This document shows, piece by piece, positions 7,963-15,565 of a stretch of DNA of 35,793 nt. Positions within the stretch are counted from its first letter, which is position 1; the number at the start of each line of letters is the position of its first letter. The stretch covers positions 37,343 through 73,135 of the forward strand of contig NZ_LN651373.1 in the NCBI RefSeq assembly GCF_000826125.2. Direction: 5' to 3'. Source of the stretch: Bhargavaea cecembensis (GTDB lineage: Bacteria; Bacillota; Bacilli; Bacillales_A; Planococcaceae). Both the position numbers and the translations under genes were made by a program. The notes beneath the pieces were generated by a model that made no database searches, was not told the origin of the DNA, and worked only from the letters and a program-made list of their open reading frames with translations.

Positions 7963-8082
7963 GTGCTGGCTGCCGGCCGGCCGGTTTTGTTGCGGGCAAC
8001 CGGGTGGCGGATCCCGCCAACGCTTCCCGGTCTTACACGGTCATATTGGCGAACGCGCAATTCTCCTCCCGAAACAGGATGG

Positions 8083-8133
8083 TTGACGGAGATATACCCC
8101 GGGGTGTATATTCAACTTACCCCATGAGGTATA
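8083..8133 (+). promoter_or_regulatory. cst operon promoter with two CstR/CsoR-type operators
   Basis: The promoter is TTGACG (8083-8088), 18 nt, TATATT (8107-8112). The spacer is almost filled by the near-palindrome ATATACCCCGGGGTGTATAT (8092-8111). A second site, TACCCCATGAGGTATA (8118-8133), lies just past the start point. G/C tracts flanked by ATAC/GTAT are the hallmark of CsoR-family operators, and a CstR gene is the second gene of the operon. This is expected to be autorepressed and relieved by persulfides. Confidence 0.75.
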
Positions 8134-8162
8134 TCGATCAATCCGGGAGGAGAGGTAAAAAG

Positions 8163-9566
8163 ATGTTTTTCCAATCATTTTTTGACGAACGGCTGGCGCA
8201 GTATGCGTATCTCGTCGGCTGCCAGCGGACCGGAGAGGCCGTCATCATCGACCCTCCCCGGCACTCGGAAGAAATCATTGCACGTGCCGCCAAGGAAGGG
8301 CTCCACATTTCAGCTGCTGCGGAAACGCATATCCACGCGGACTTCACATCGGGCGCCCGGCAGCTCGCCCACGACCTCGACGCCACGCTTTATCTTTCAG
8401 ATGAAGGCGGGGAGGACTGGCACTACAGCTACCTCGATGGCGTCGATGCCGTCTTGCTGAAAGACGGGGATGTCTTCTCGATCGGCAACATCGAATTCAA
8501 AGTCATGCACACACCGGGGCATACGCCGGAGAGCCTATCATTCATCCTGACGGACAGGGGCGGCGGTGCGGACGAGCCGATGGGCATCTTCACCGGCGAT
8601 TTCGTGTTCGTCGGCGACGTCGGACGGCCGGACCTGCTGGAGAAGGCGGCCGGCATTGCCGATACGGCAGCCGAAGGGGCGCGTCAGATGTTTCATTCCG
8701 TGCAGAAATTCAAGGAACTGCCGGATTATCTGATCGTCTGGCCGGGCCACGGCGCGGGATCGGCATGCGGCAAGTCGCTCGGCGCAGTCCCGGTCACGAC
8801 CGTCGGCTATGAGAAGCGGTTCAACTGGGCGATGAAAGAGAACGATGAAAAAGCCTTCGCCGACCGGCTTCTCGACGGCCAGCCGGAAGCCCCGGCCTAC
8901 TTTGCCATGATGAAGAAAGTGAACAAGGAAGGGCCGGCGCTTCTTGGAGGCGGACCGATCCCCGTCATCGAAGACCCGGAACGGTTCAGCCGGCTCGCAG
9001 AAGGGGACCATGCCCTCGTCCTCGACACGCGCCCTGCGGCCGAAGCGGAAAAGGCGCTCGTGAAAGGGTCGATCAATATCCCGTTCAACAAATCGTTCGT
9101 GAACTGGGCGGGATGGCTGATCGGCTATGGTGAATCTCTCTTGATCGTTGCAGAAGAAGGCCTGGAAGATGAAATCCGCCACGCATTGGAATCAATCCAT
9201 CTCGACCGCATCCGGGCGTTCGTCCGGCCGCAAGCAGCCCTCGCGGCAGGAGAAACGGACGCGTATGCAACCTTGTCGGCGGATCAATTCGAAGAGGCGA
9301 AGAAAGATGGCCGGGCATACGTGCTCGACGTCCGGAATGATTCGGAATGGGCAGCCGGCCGCATGCCGGAGGCCGTCCACTATTTCCTCGGCCATCTCCG
9401 GGACGAAGAGCTGCCGGGAGACCGCCGGCTCCTCGTTCATTGCCAGAGCGGCGCCCGGTCGGCGATCGCGGCAAGCATCCTGAAGGCCCGCGGATTCCGT
9501 GAAGTGGAACATCTGGCCGGCGGCTTCGGAAAGTATGAACAGGAAGGCCATGCTATAGTGAAGTAA
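8163..9566 (+). CDS. cstB: Persulfide dioxygenase-sulfurtransferase, CstB-like (MBL-pseudorhodanese-rhodanese)
   Basis: The enzyme oxidises low-molecular-weight persulfides and transfers sulfur to give thiosulfate. The 467 residues hold three domains. The first is an ETHE1-type MBL dioxygenase (1-250): ETHIHADF with H56, H58 and D60, then H116 and H120 of HTPGHTPES, D146, and GDVGRPDLL, the mononuclear Fe set. The second is a rhodanese-like middle domain with LIVAEEG where the active cysteine should be (pseudorhodanese). The third is a C-terminal rhodanese with LLVHCQSGARS. This order is that of Staphylococcus aureus CstB. The true start is ATG 8163 after GGGAGGAGAGG; an open frame extending back to 7917 would cross the promoter and operators. 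It is first in the operon. Confidence 0.92.
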   Translation: MFFQSFFDERLAQYAYLVGCQRTGEAVIIDPPRHSEEIIARAAKEGLHISAAAETHIHADFTSGARQLAHDLDATLYLSDEGGEDWHYSYLDGVDAVLLKDGDVFSIGNIEFKVMHTPGHTPESLSFILTDRGGGADEPMGIFTGDFVFVGDVGRPDLLEKAAGIADTAAEGARQMFHSVQKFKELPDYLIVWPGHGAGSACGKSLGAVPVTTVGYEKRFNWAMKENDEKAFADRLLDGQPEAPAYFAMMKKVNKEGPALLGGGPIPVIEDPERFSRLAEGDHALVLDTRPAAEAEKALVKGSINIPFNKSFVNWAGWLIGYGESLLIVAEEGLEDEIRHALESIHLDRIRAFVRPQAALAAGETDAYATLSADQFEEAKKDGRAYVLDVRNDSEWAAGRMPEAVHYFLGHLRDEELPGDRRLLVHCQSGARSAIAASILKARGFREVEHLAGGFGKYEQEGHAIVK

Positions 9567-9622
9567 AGCGACGGACCGCCGAGGCGAGGCAACGCCGGAC
9601 CGGTCCGGGAAGGAGCAGACAG

Positions 9623-9883
9623 ATGGAATACGACCAGAAAGTCAAAAACCGTTTGCGCCGTGTCGAAGGGCAAGTGAAAGGCGTCCTCCAGATGATGGAG
9701 GAGGGGCGGGACTGCAGAGAGGTCGTGATGCAGCTTCGGGCGATCAAGAGCGCGCTCGATCGGACCATCGGCGTCGTCGTCAGCACGAATCTGGAGACAT
9801 GCGTGCGGGAAAGCATCGAATCCGGCGAGGATACGAGCGCGCACGTCCAGGAAGCGATCGATCTTCTCGTCAAATCGAACTGA
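9623..9883 (+). CDS. cstR: Persulfide-sensing repressor CstR (CsoR family)
   Basis: This 86-residue DUF156/CsoR-family repressor forms an all-helical dimer of dimers. The N-terminal KNRLRRVEGQVKGVLQMMEEGRDC is typical. Two cysteines, C31 and C60, are present, but the copper ligand histidine of true CsoR (HLxxC) is replaced by asparagine in NLETC. That substitution marks CstR, which senses per- and polysulfides by linking the two cysteines, rather than a Cu(I) sensor. GGAAGGAG precedes the ATG. It is second in the operon and presumably binds the two operators at 8092-8133. Confidence 0.92.
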   Translation: MEYDQKVKNRLRRVEGQVKGVLQMMEEGRDCREVVMQLRAIKSALDRTIGVVVSTNLETCVRESIESGEDTSAHVQEAIDLLVKSN

Positions 9884-9906
9884 ACCGGAAGGAAGCGAAA
9901 ACCGAT

Positions 9907-10260
9907 ATGAAATGGATCATCATTGCGGCCATCGTCCTGTTCCTCATCTGGCGCCTCAAGCCGGCAAAGGGCGTCCGGACGGCGGACACGCAAGCACTGA
10001 AAGGCATGCTCGGCGATCAAACGAAGCAGTTCATCGATGTCCGGACCCCTGCCGAATACAAAGGCCGCCACATCAAGGAATTCAAGAACATCCCGCTGAA
10101 CACGCTGCCGCAGAAGGCCTCTTCGCTCGACAAGTCGAAAGAGACGGTCGTCATCTGCCAGAGCGGGATGCGCAGCGCACAGGCGGCACGCATTCTTAAA
10201 AAACAGGGATTTGAAAATGTCGTGAACATCCGGGGCGGCATGGGAGCCTGGAACGGTTGA
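9907..10260 (+). CDS. Membrane-anchored rhodanese-like protein
   Basis: This is a 117-residue protein with one N-terminal membrane helix (residues 2-16) and a single rhodanese domain facing the cytoplasm. The active loop is CQSGMRS with the nucleophile C84, and the domain opens with [16 protein letters not shown]. It should carry persulfide sulfur at the membrane. ATG 9907 follows GGAAGGAAG; the longer frame back to 9799 would overlap cstR. Its stop overlaps the TTG start of the exporter gene, so the two are translationally coupled. Confidence 0.9.
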   Translation: MKWIIIAAIVLFLIWRLKPAKGVRTADTQALKGMLGDQTKQFIDVRTPAEYKGRHIKEFKNIPLNTLPQKASSLDKSKETVVICQSGMRSAQAARILKKQGFENVVNIRGGMGAWNG

Positions 10261-11060
10261 GTTTTGGGGACTTGACGCTCCCGTTCATCCTGGCGATCTT
10301 CGCCATCGGATTCGCCGGCTCATTCATCTCCGGCCTTGTCGGGATCGGCGGGGCCATCGTGAATTACCCGATGCTGCTTTATATCCCGCCGATGCTCGGC
10401 TTCGCCGCGTTCACCGCCCATGAAGTCGCAGGGATCAGCGCCGTCCAGGTCATCTTTGCGACGATCGGCGGCGTATGGGCTTACCGGAACAGCGGCTATC
10501 TGAACAAAAAACTGATCATCACGATGGGGATCGCCGTCATCGCCGGCAGTTTCCTCGGCGGATTCGGCTCCTCGGGCATGAGCGAGCTCGCCGTCAATGT
10601 CGTCTACGGAATTTTGGCCGTCATTGCGGCTGTGCTCATGTTCATCCCGCAAAAGAAATCGGAGGAAAAGACGGACGGCGAAGTGGAGTTTTCGGTGCCG
10701 ATTGCGGCTGTCCTGGCATTCATCGTCGGGGTGAGCGCGGGAATCGTCGGTGCGGGGGGATCATTCCTTCTCGTGCCGATCATGCTGACGGTGCTGCGCA
10801 TTCCGGCGCGCACGACGATCGCCACGTCACTCGCCGTCACGTTCATCTCGTCGATCGGCTCGACCGCGGGCAAAGTGTTCACCGGCCAGGTGCTGCTCTG
10901 GCCTGCGGTCATCCTGACGATCGCCAGCCTCATCGCTTCGCCGCTCGGGGCGAAGGTTGGACAGAAGATCAACACGAACATGCTGAAATGGATCCTCGCC
11001 GTCCTGATCGCCGCGACTGCGCTCAACATTTGGCGCACCCTGATCATGGAGTGGATTTGA
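10257..11060 (+). CDS. TauE/SafE family sulfite/organosulfur exporter
   Basis: This is a 267-residue integral membrane protein with about eight helices and the two-repeat TauE/SafE layout. The first repeat contains [20 protein letters not shown] and the second [35 protein letters not shown]. The family exports sulfite or sulfonates or imports sulfur anions; within cst-type operons a TauE protein is usual and is thought to move sulfite or thiosulfate. The start is TTG 10257, overlapping the preceding stop (TTGA), with GGGAG about 10 nt upstream. Confidence 0.9.
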   Translation: MSFGDLTLPFILAIFAIGFAGSFISGLVGIGGAIVNYPMLLYIPPMLGFAAFTAHEVAGISAVQVIFATIGGVWAYRNSGYLNKKLIITMGIAVIAGSFLGGFGSSGMSELAVNVVYGILAVIAAVLMFIPQKKSEEKTDGEVEFSVPIAAVLAFIVGVSAGIVGAGGSFLLVPIMLTVLRIPARTTIATSLAVTFISSIGSTAGKVFTGQVLLWPAVILTIASLIASPLGAKVGQKINTNMLKWILAVLIAATALNIWRTLIMEWI

Positions 11061-11119
11061 CCGTGCGGGGATAGGGAAATGAGAGAATGGTGACCAGCCA
11101 AAAAGGAGAGAAATCGTAA

Positions 11120-11416
11120 ATGAAAACCATCACAAACGAAGAATACCTCGAAGTTGCACAAATCGGGAAAGTGACGCTGATCGACGTACGTGAACCGGAT
11201 GAATTCGCGGCCGGCCATGCACCGGGCGCTGTCAGCATCCCGCTCGGACAGATTGAAGACCGTGCGGATGAGATTCCGGCGGAAGGCGACGTCTACATCA
11301 TGTGCCGTTCGGGCGGCCGCGCCGGCATGGCCTGCGACACGCTCGAAACGCTCGGCCGCAAGAACCTGATCCGCGTGGCGCCCGGCATGGGCGAATGGGA
11401 CGGACCGGTGGAATAA
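11120..11416 (+). CDS. Single-domain rhodanese
   Basis: This is a 98-residue soluble rhodanese (thiosulfate/persulfide sulfurtransferase). IDVREPDEFAAGHAPGA is the typical N-terminal motif and MCRSGGRAG is the active loop with C62. AAAAGGAGAG lies 8 nt before the ATG. It closes the cst-like operon 59 nt after the exporter gene. The operon therefore holds three catalytic rhodanese domains (this, 9907 and the end of CstB). Confidence 0.92.
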   Translation: MKTITNEEYLEVAQIGKVTLIDVREPDEFAAGHAPGAVSIPLGQIEDRADEIPAEGDVYIMCRSGGRAGMACDTLETLGRKNLIRVAPGMGEWDGPVE

Positions 11417-11420
11417 CAGA

Positions 11421-11459
11421 AAAGGCAGCCCCCTGCGAAACGGGAGGCTGCCTTTATTT
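11421..11459. terminator. Bidirectional terminator between the cst operon and the FhuF-like gene
   Basis: A perfect 10-bp stem (11421-11430 with 11446-11455) is flanked by T-rich tails on both strands. It overlaps the stop of the minus-strand gene and serves both convergent units. Confidence 0.85.
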
Positions 11460-12161
11460 CTTCAGCGGGCAAAATCCGCACTGCATGAGGCCGGGGACAT
11501 CTTTCGAGTGGCAGCAGGTCGTGCGGACCGTCGTGTTCAGGAGATCCGACGGGCGCCGGTCCTGGAGATAACGCGCGAAAAGCGATTCCTTGGCGAGGCC
11601 TTCCCACGTCCGGCCGTCCTTCAGGATGTCCAGCACCGCCTGCGCCTCTGCGGCCGTGTATGGATCGTTGAGCAATACATGGAAATGATAGAGGAGGAAG
11701 CCGAACATATTCTCCCAGTGGGTGAGGGAAGAGGCGGGCGACACGGTGCGCAGCGGGTCGGACACGTCTTTCACATAGGTTCGCAAAATGGCCCGGACCG
11801 TTCCCCGGTGTTCGTCCGGATCGGCCGGCCGGAACGTCCCGCCGGTGAGAAACTGGCTGACGGTCAGGTTGCCGTATTCCTCGATCGCCCCGAACCCGAG
11901 CTCCTCATCCGGCCCTTCCCAGATCTCTTCGTAGACGATGAGCATGTACAGCTGCATCGCTGTGAACATGCCGAGCCGGCGGGTGAAGAAGGAAGCCGCG
12001 ACCGTCCGGTTTTTTGTCCGGCTCACGGCCTGCACGAGATCGAGCGCGGCGGACGGATCTTCTTTCAGCGATTTCAGGGTAAACAGAGGATGGGCGGGTT
12101 CCCCAAGGTAGATGCTGTAACTATTCAGTTGCCTTTTCATATCGGGCGTCAAGTTCATCAT
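11454..12161 (-). CDS. FhuF-like (2Fe-2S)-binding protein
   Basis: The C-terminus carries CC-x10-C-x2-C (TTCCHSKDVPGLMQCGFC), the 2Fe-2S signature of FhuF-type siderophore-iron reductases. The rest is a helical domain with FFTRRLGMFTAMQLYML and SSLTHWENMFGFLLYHFHVLLNDP, as in the family. It probably reduces Fe3+-siderophore in the cytoplasm; no siderophore transporter is nearby. The frame extends to an ATG at 12188, but a TATAAT (minus strand, 12169-12174) falls inside that extension and no ribosome site is visible. I place the start at the paired ATGs 12161/12158, which would make the transcript nearly leaderless. The start is uncertain. Confidence 0.75.
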   Translation of the reverse strand: MMNLTPDMKRQLNSYSIYLGEPAHPLFTLKSLKEDPSAALDLVQAVSRTKNRTVAASFFTRRLGMFTAMQLYMLIVYEEIWEGPDEELGFGAIEEYGNLTVSQFLTGGTFRPADPDEHRGTVRAILRTYVKDVSDPLRTVSPASSLTHWENMFGFLLYHFHVLLNDPYTAAEAQAVLDILKDGRTWEGLAKESLFARYLQDRRPSDLLNTTVRTTCCHSKDVPGLMQCGFCPLKK

Positions 12162-12249
12162 AGGACCATTATAGCGCACGCGCGCCATGCTGAATAAGGA
12201 ATGCTATGCTATGTTTAAAAGAGAAATCCGGGAGAAAGGGGGTCAGCCC

Positions 12250-12813
12250 TTGGAACGGTTAGCCGTAATGACTGTCGGAAAAACGCACAGCGGGAAAACG
12301 ACATTTGCACATATGCTTGCCGGAGAACTTCCCGGTTCGGTCGTGATCGACCAGGACCTTCAGGCGAAGTTTTTGAACAAGTACTACCCGCAGCTTCTCC
12401 CGAAAAACGGGCCAAATCTCATCAAAAACGCCCTGACCCGCACGGTCGCCGAGCATGCCGTGGAAAACACGGACTGCCACCTCATCATTTCGAACTCGAA
12501 CCTGAGCGGGGAGGACCGTCGGACGTGGCTCGATTACTACAAGGAAAAAGGGTTCACGACCGTCCTCGTCTTTTTCAATCTGTCAGAAGACATGCTGCGC
12601 CTGCGCATCCGCAGAAGTACGAGGAGCACGAACATCTTCCGGGTGAGCCTGACGTTCGGCGACCTGCTTGACCGCCAGCTGAAGGCGTACCCCGCAACCG
12701 GGCCGTCCGCCGGGGAAGCGGATCATCTGCTGACGGTCCATCACGGAAAAGATGTCGAACCGGTCATCGGACGGATCCTGGATATTTCCCGAGGAAAGGG
12801 GCGGCGCGCATGA
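12250..12813 (+). CDS. P-loop ATP-binding (kinase-like) protein
   Basis: This is a small AAA/zeta-toxin-like P-loop protein of about 188 residues. The Walker A motif is GKTHSGKTT near residue 10 and VVIDQD follows as a kinase-like acidic strand. HLIISNSNLSGEDRRTW and LVFFNLSEDMLRLRIRRSTRS resemble the lid region of nucleotide or small-molecule kinases. The substrate is unknown. I prefer TTG 12250, with AAAGGGGG 7 nt upstream, over the in-frame ATG at 12187, which lacks a ribosome site. Its stop overlaps the next ATG (ATGA), so it is coupled to the UPF0178 gene. Confidence 0.75.
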   Translation: MERLAVMTVGKTHSGKTTFAHMLAGELPGSVVIDQDLQAKFLNKYYPQLLPKNGPNLIKNALTRTVAEHAVENTDCHLIISNSNLSGEDRRTWLDYYKEKGFTTVLVFFNLSEDMLRLRIRRSTRSTNIFRVSLTFGDLLDRQLKAYPATGPSAGEADHLLTVHHGKDVEPVIGRILDISRGKGRRA

Positions 12814-13262
12814 AAATCCTCGTCGACGCGGACGGCTGTCCCGTCGTGAATGAAACGATCCGGACGGCGGGCCGACTCGGGGTCCCCGTCCTCCTCCTCT
12901 GCGACACAGCGCATGAGATGTTCCGGGAGGGCGCGGAGACGATCATCGTCTCAAAAGGTGCCGACTCGGTCGACTTTTCGCTCGTGAACCGGGTGGACAA
13001 AGGGGATATCGTCGTCACCCAGGATTATGGCCTGGCTGCAATGGTCCTCGCAAAAGGCGGCCGCCCGATCGACCAGAACGGCCGGCTCTACACGGAAGGG
13101 AACATCGACTCCCTCCTCGCCAGCCGCCACTTCTCCCGGAAAGTCCGGGATGCGGGCGGCCGCATGAAAGGCCCGAAAAAGCGGAGGCCCGAAGCGAACA
13201 TCCAATTTGAACGGAATCTGGAAGCGCTCATCCACGAGCGCACGGGAAGGGAAGAACAGTGA
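12810..13262 (+). CDS. UPF0178 (YaiI/YqxD, DUF188) family protein
   Basis: This 150-residue protein has the UPF0178 opening MKILVDADGCPVVNE and the conserved TQDYGLAAMVLAKGGRPI and GPKKRR stretches. The fold is PIN-like and a nuclease role has been suggested for the family but is unproven. It starts within the stop of the kinase-like gene (ATGA), and its own stop overlaps the next start (TGATG). The three genes 12250-14263 therefore look like one operon. Confidence 0.9.
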   Translation: MKILVDADGCPVVNETIRTAGRLGVPVLLLCDTAHEMFREGAETIIVSKGADSVDFSLVNRVDKGDIVVTQDYGLAAMVLAKGGRPIDQNGRLYTEGNIDSLLASRHFSRKVRDAGGRMKGPKKRRPEANIQFERNLEALIHERTGREEQ

Positions 13263-14263
13263 TGGCGTTTGTCTGGTTCATCCTAGCGGCGGCAGTAACG
13301 GTGTTCGCCGCCATCAAACTATCAAATTACGCGGACGTGCTCAGCACGAAAACCGCGATGGGCGGCCTGCTCGTCGGGACGCTCCTGCTGGCGGGCGCGA
13401 CATCGCTCCCCGAAGTAACGACGAGCATCTCGGCCGTCCTCATTGACAACCCTGACATCGCGATCGGGAACGTCGTCGGCTCGAACATGTTCAACTTGTT
13501 CATCTTCGCCTGCTTCGACCTGTTCTACAGGAAAAACCACCTGCTCGAACAGGCCGGACGCAGCCACCTGTACACGGCCGGCACCGGCTTCGTGCTCATG
13601 GCGATCACGTACCTGTCGCTCACATTCCATCCCGGCTGGTCGGTGCTCGGCGTCGGACTGGACGCCATCGTCCTCGTCCTCATCTACGCGGCCGGCATGG
13701 TGATCGTCGGCCGCGTCTCCCGGAACCTGTCCGGCGAGCCGGCCGCTCCGGCCCACGATCTGGCCGAAGAAACCGCCACCGGAAATGAAGACGTCACCGT
13801 CCGTCGCGCGATCATCGGCTTCAGCCTGGCAGCACTCCTCATCATGGGCGCCGGCACGGTCCTCTCCATCATGGGCGACCGGATCGCCGTCATCACCGGA
13901 CTCGGCTCAAGCTTCGTCGGCAGCTTCCTCATCGCGGCGACCACCTCGCTCCCGGAAGCCGTCTCGGTGTATGTCGCGCTCAAATTCCGCAACGTCAACC
14001 TGGCGCTCGGCGGGATCCTCGGCTCAAACATGTTCAACATGCTGATCATCTTCCTCGCCGACCTCTTCTACCGCGACGGCCCCGTGCTCTCCGCCGGCGA
14101 CCCGTCGCACCGCATCACCGCGCTCGTCGTGCTCGCCCTGTCCGCGGTCATCCTGTTCGCCCTCGCCCGGCGCCGGACGAAATCCAACTTTTCGTACGCC
14201 CTGCCGTCCGCACTCATCATCGTCGGCTACTTCGTCGCATCGTATCTGATGTTCCAGGGGTAG
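13262..14263 (+). CDS. CaCA family Na+/Ca2+ exchanger-like cation antiporter
   Basis: This membrane antiporter of about 333 residues has two inverted repeats of five helices. The alpha repeats are clear: GATSLPEVTTSISAV with NPDIAIGNVVGSNMFNL (about 45-85), and TTSLPEAVSVYVAL with NLALGGILGSNMFNM (about 225-260). These hold the acidic and asparagine residues that bind Ca2+/Na+. A loop of about 25 hydrophilic residues separates the halves. ATG 13262 overlaps the preceding stop; a GTG one codon earlier is the alternative. It is last in its operon, followed by an R4 repeat pair and a strong terminator. Confidence 0.9.
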   Translation: MAFVWFILAAAVTVFAAIKLSNYADVLSTKTAMGGLLVGTLLLAGATSLPEVTTSISAVLIDNPDIAIGNVVGSNMFNLFIFACFDLFYRKNHLLEQAGRSHLYTAGTGFVLMAITYLSLTFHPGWSVLGVGLDAIVLVLIYAAGMVIVGRVSRNLSGEPAAPAHDLAEETATGNEDVTVRRAIIGFSLAALLIMGAGTVLSIMGDRIAVITGLGSSFVGSFLIAATTSLPEAVSVYVALKFRNVNLALGGILGSNMFNMLIIFLADLFYRDGPVLSAGDPSHRITALVVLALSAVILFALARRRTKSNFSYALPSALIIVGYFVASYLMFQG

Positions 14264-14292
14264 GCGTGGCGTGAGGACGTGGGGGCATGGCG

Positions 14293-14332
14293 GCGGATAA
14301 AGATAACGTTTCGGCGGATAAAGATAACGTTC
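14293..14332. repeat. 21-bp phased repeat pair, motif R4 (2 copies, reverse orientation)
   Basis: GCGGATAAAGATAACGTT occurs twice at a 21-bp interval. It lies between the antiporter stop and its terminator, so it is inside the transcript. It is the reverse complement of the five-copy R4 array at 18799-18900. Confidence 0.8.
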
Positions 14333-14340
14333 CCCTGACC

Positions 14341-14376
14341 ATAAGCCCGCCCCGGACTCCGGGGCGGGCTTATTTT
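14341..14376 (+). terminator. Strong intrinsic terminator of the 12.2-14.3 kb operon
   Basis: A perfect 14-bp GC-rich stem (14341-14354 with 14360-14373) has a 5-nt loop and a TTTT tail. Confidence 0.92.
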
Positions 14377-14422
14377 GGTGAATCGATTGAAGTGCCTTCG
14401 CGTTGGAGCGTGTTCATGAGGT

Positions 14423-14520
14423 GAGTGTGAGCGGAGCGAGGCCGAGTGTAATCGGAGGGCGATCGAGTGTAATCGGAGAACGTCTGAGTGTAATCGGAGG
14501 GCACCCGAGTGTAATCGGAA
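14423..14520. repeat. 21-bp phased repeat array, motif R5 (5 copies)
   Basis: GAGTGTAATCGGAG-like units start at 14423, 14444, 14465, 14486 and 14507. The first copy is divergent (GAGTGTGAGCGGAG). The spacer changes between units. The following 65 nt (14521-14585) hold one faint, decayed unit and nothing else that I recognise. Confidence 0.88.
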
Positions 14521-14585
14521 GGCGACAGGCTGCGATCGCATTGATGAGGGCCATGTCCAAGACGTCCTCTGATGGAGCACAGTCC

Positions 14586-14684
14586 CGAATCGAACGATTG
14601 CCCTCTCGAATCGAACGATTGCACCCGCGAATCGAACGATTACCCTCTCGAATCGAACGAATACGCCTCCGAATCGAACGATTC
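14586..14684. repeat. 21-bp phased repeat array, motif R6 (5 copies)
   Basis: CGAATCGAACGATT units start at 14586, 14607, 14628, 14649 and 14670. The core is almost invariant and the 7-nt spacers vary. The array ends about 70 nt before the ABC permease start, so it lies upstream of an operon rather than in a 3' region. Confidence 0.9.
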
Positions 14685-14739
14685 CCTTTCAGGCTGAGCG
14701 CCTACACGCAACACCGGGCGGGCTCATATCCTGAACGGG
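14684..14739 (+). promoter_or_regulatory. Long hairpin in the leader of the ABC importer operon
   Basis: CCCTTTCAGG (14684-14693) pairs with CCTGAACGGG (14730-14739, one mismatch). Inside it TGAGC (14695-14699) pairs with GCTCA (14722-14726). The stem ends immediately before the ribosome site of the permease gene. It matches no riboswitch class that I know, and no T run follows. Confidence 0.45.
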
Positions 14740-14754
14740 AAGGGGTGAAGGCGC

Positions 14755-15561
14755 ATGACAATGACAAACAACCCGGTTGAAGTGGAACGCGAAGAATGGA
14801 AAAAGCGGCAGATGAAAGAACGGCTGAAGCAGCTTCTCACCGTCTCCTCCCCGATCTTCATGCTGCTGTTGTGGGAAGTCCTGTCCCGGACCGCCATGAT
14901 CGATCCGCGGTTCTTCCCGCCGCCGACCGAAATCGTGGCGACGTTCTGGGAACTGCTCGCAAGCGGCGAACTCATGAGCCATATCGGTGTATCGCTTTAC
15001 CGGATCTTCGCCGGATTCCTGCTCGGGGTGATTCCGGGCATCGTGATCGGCCTCCTCATGGGTCTGTATTCGCCGATCCGGCATTTCGTCCAGCCGATCG
15101 TCATGGCGCTCATGCCGATCCCGACGCTGGCCCTTCTGCCGATCATCATTATCCTGTTCGGCATCGGGGACCTGTCGAAAGTCGTCACGATCGCCGGGAG
15201 CGTGTTCTTCCCGGTCGTGATCAACACGGCCGCGGGCGTCCTGAACATCGAGCAGATTCATATGGACGTGGCGAAAAACTACGGGGCGGATTCGAAGGAC
15301 TACTTCATGAAAATCGCGTTTCCCGGTGCGCTCCCGGTCATGCTCGAAGGCATCCAGATGGGCCAGGCAATCGCCCTCCTGACCATCGTGGCCGCGGAAA
15401 TGATGGGCTCCGTGTCGGGGATCGGGTTCCTCATCTGGACTTCATACAAGGCGTTCCTCCTGAAAAAGATGTACGTCGGACTGATTCTCATTTCATTCTT
15501 CGGCTATCTGTTCTCCCTGCTGCTCCGCGGCCTGCAACGCAAAATCCTGAGATGGAGGTGA
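14755..15561 (+). CDS. ABC transporter permease, SsuC/TauC/NitT type
   Basis: This 268-residue inner-membrane subunit has six helices. The N-terminal LLLWEVLSR and FFPPPTEIV stretches are typical of the nitrate/sulfonate/taurine permeases. The coupling loop that contacts the ATPase is about residues 175-205 (AKNYGADSKDYFMKIAFPGALPVMLEGIQMG). GGAAGGGGTGA precedes the ATG. It is first in a permease-ATPase-binding protein operon, with 4 nt to the ATPase gene. Transported ligands in this family include sulfonates, nitrate, riboflavin and thiamine precursors; nothing here decides among them. Confidence 0.9.
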   Translation: MTMTNNPVEVEREEWKKRQMKERLKQLLTVSSPIFMLLLWEVLSRTAMIDPRFFPPPTEIVATFWELLASGELMSHIGVSLYRIFAGFLLGVIPGIVIGLLMGLYSPIRHFVQPIVMALMPIPTLALLPIIIILFGIGDLSKVVTIAGSVFFPVVINTAAGVLNIEQIHMDVAKNYGADSKDYFMKIAFPGALPVMLEGIQMGQAIALLTIVAAEMMGSVSGIGFLIWTSYKAFLLKKMYVGLILISFFGYLFSLLLRGLQRKILRWR

Positions 15562-15565
15562 CCGC

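Noticed and set aside
7917-8162. Extended N-terminus for the CstB-like protein starting at 7917
   Set aside because: The extension covers the previous gene's terminator, the promoter and both CstR operators. ATG 8163 has a good ribosome site and the family N-terminus begins there.
9623-9883. Copper-sensing CsoR
   Set aside because: The required histidine ligand is replaced by asparagine (NLETC) and the operon holds persulfide enzymes, not a copper ATPase.
14684-14754. TPP riboswitch upstream of the ABC importer
   Set aside because: CTGAG and CCTGAA fragments are reminiscent, but the conserved TPP core spacing and ACCTGATCTGG-type segment are absent.
14403-14780. 125-codon open frame with SVIGxxP and SRIERLP repeats over the R5/R6 arrays, and similar frames at 18643-18921, 21447-21662 and 24331-24597
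   Set aside because: Same reason: frames forced by the 21-bp period, without ribosome sites and running into real genes or terminators.
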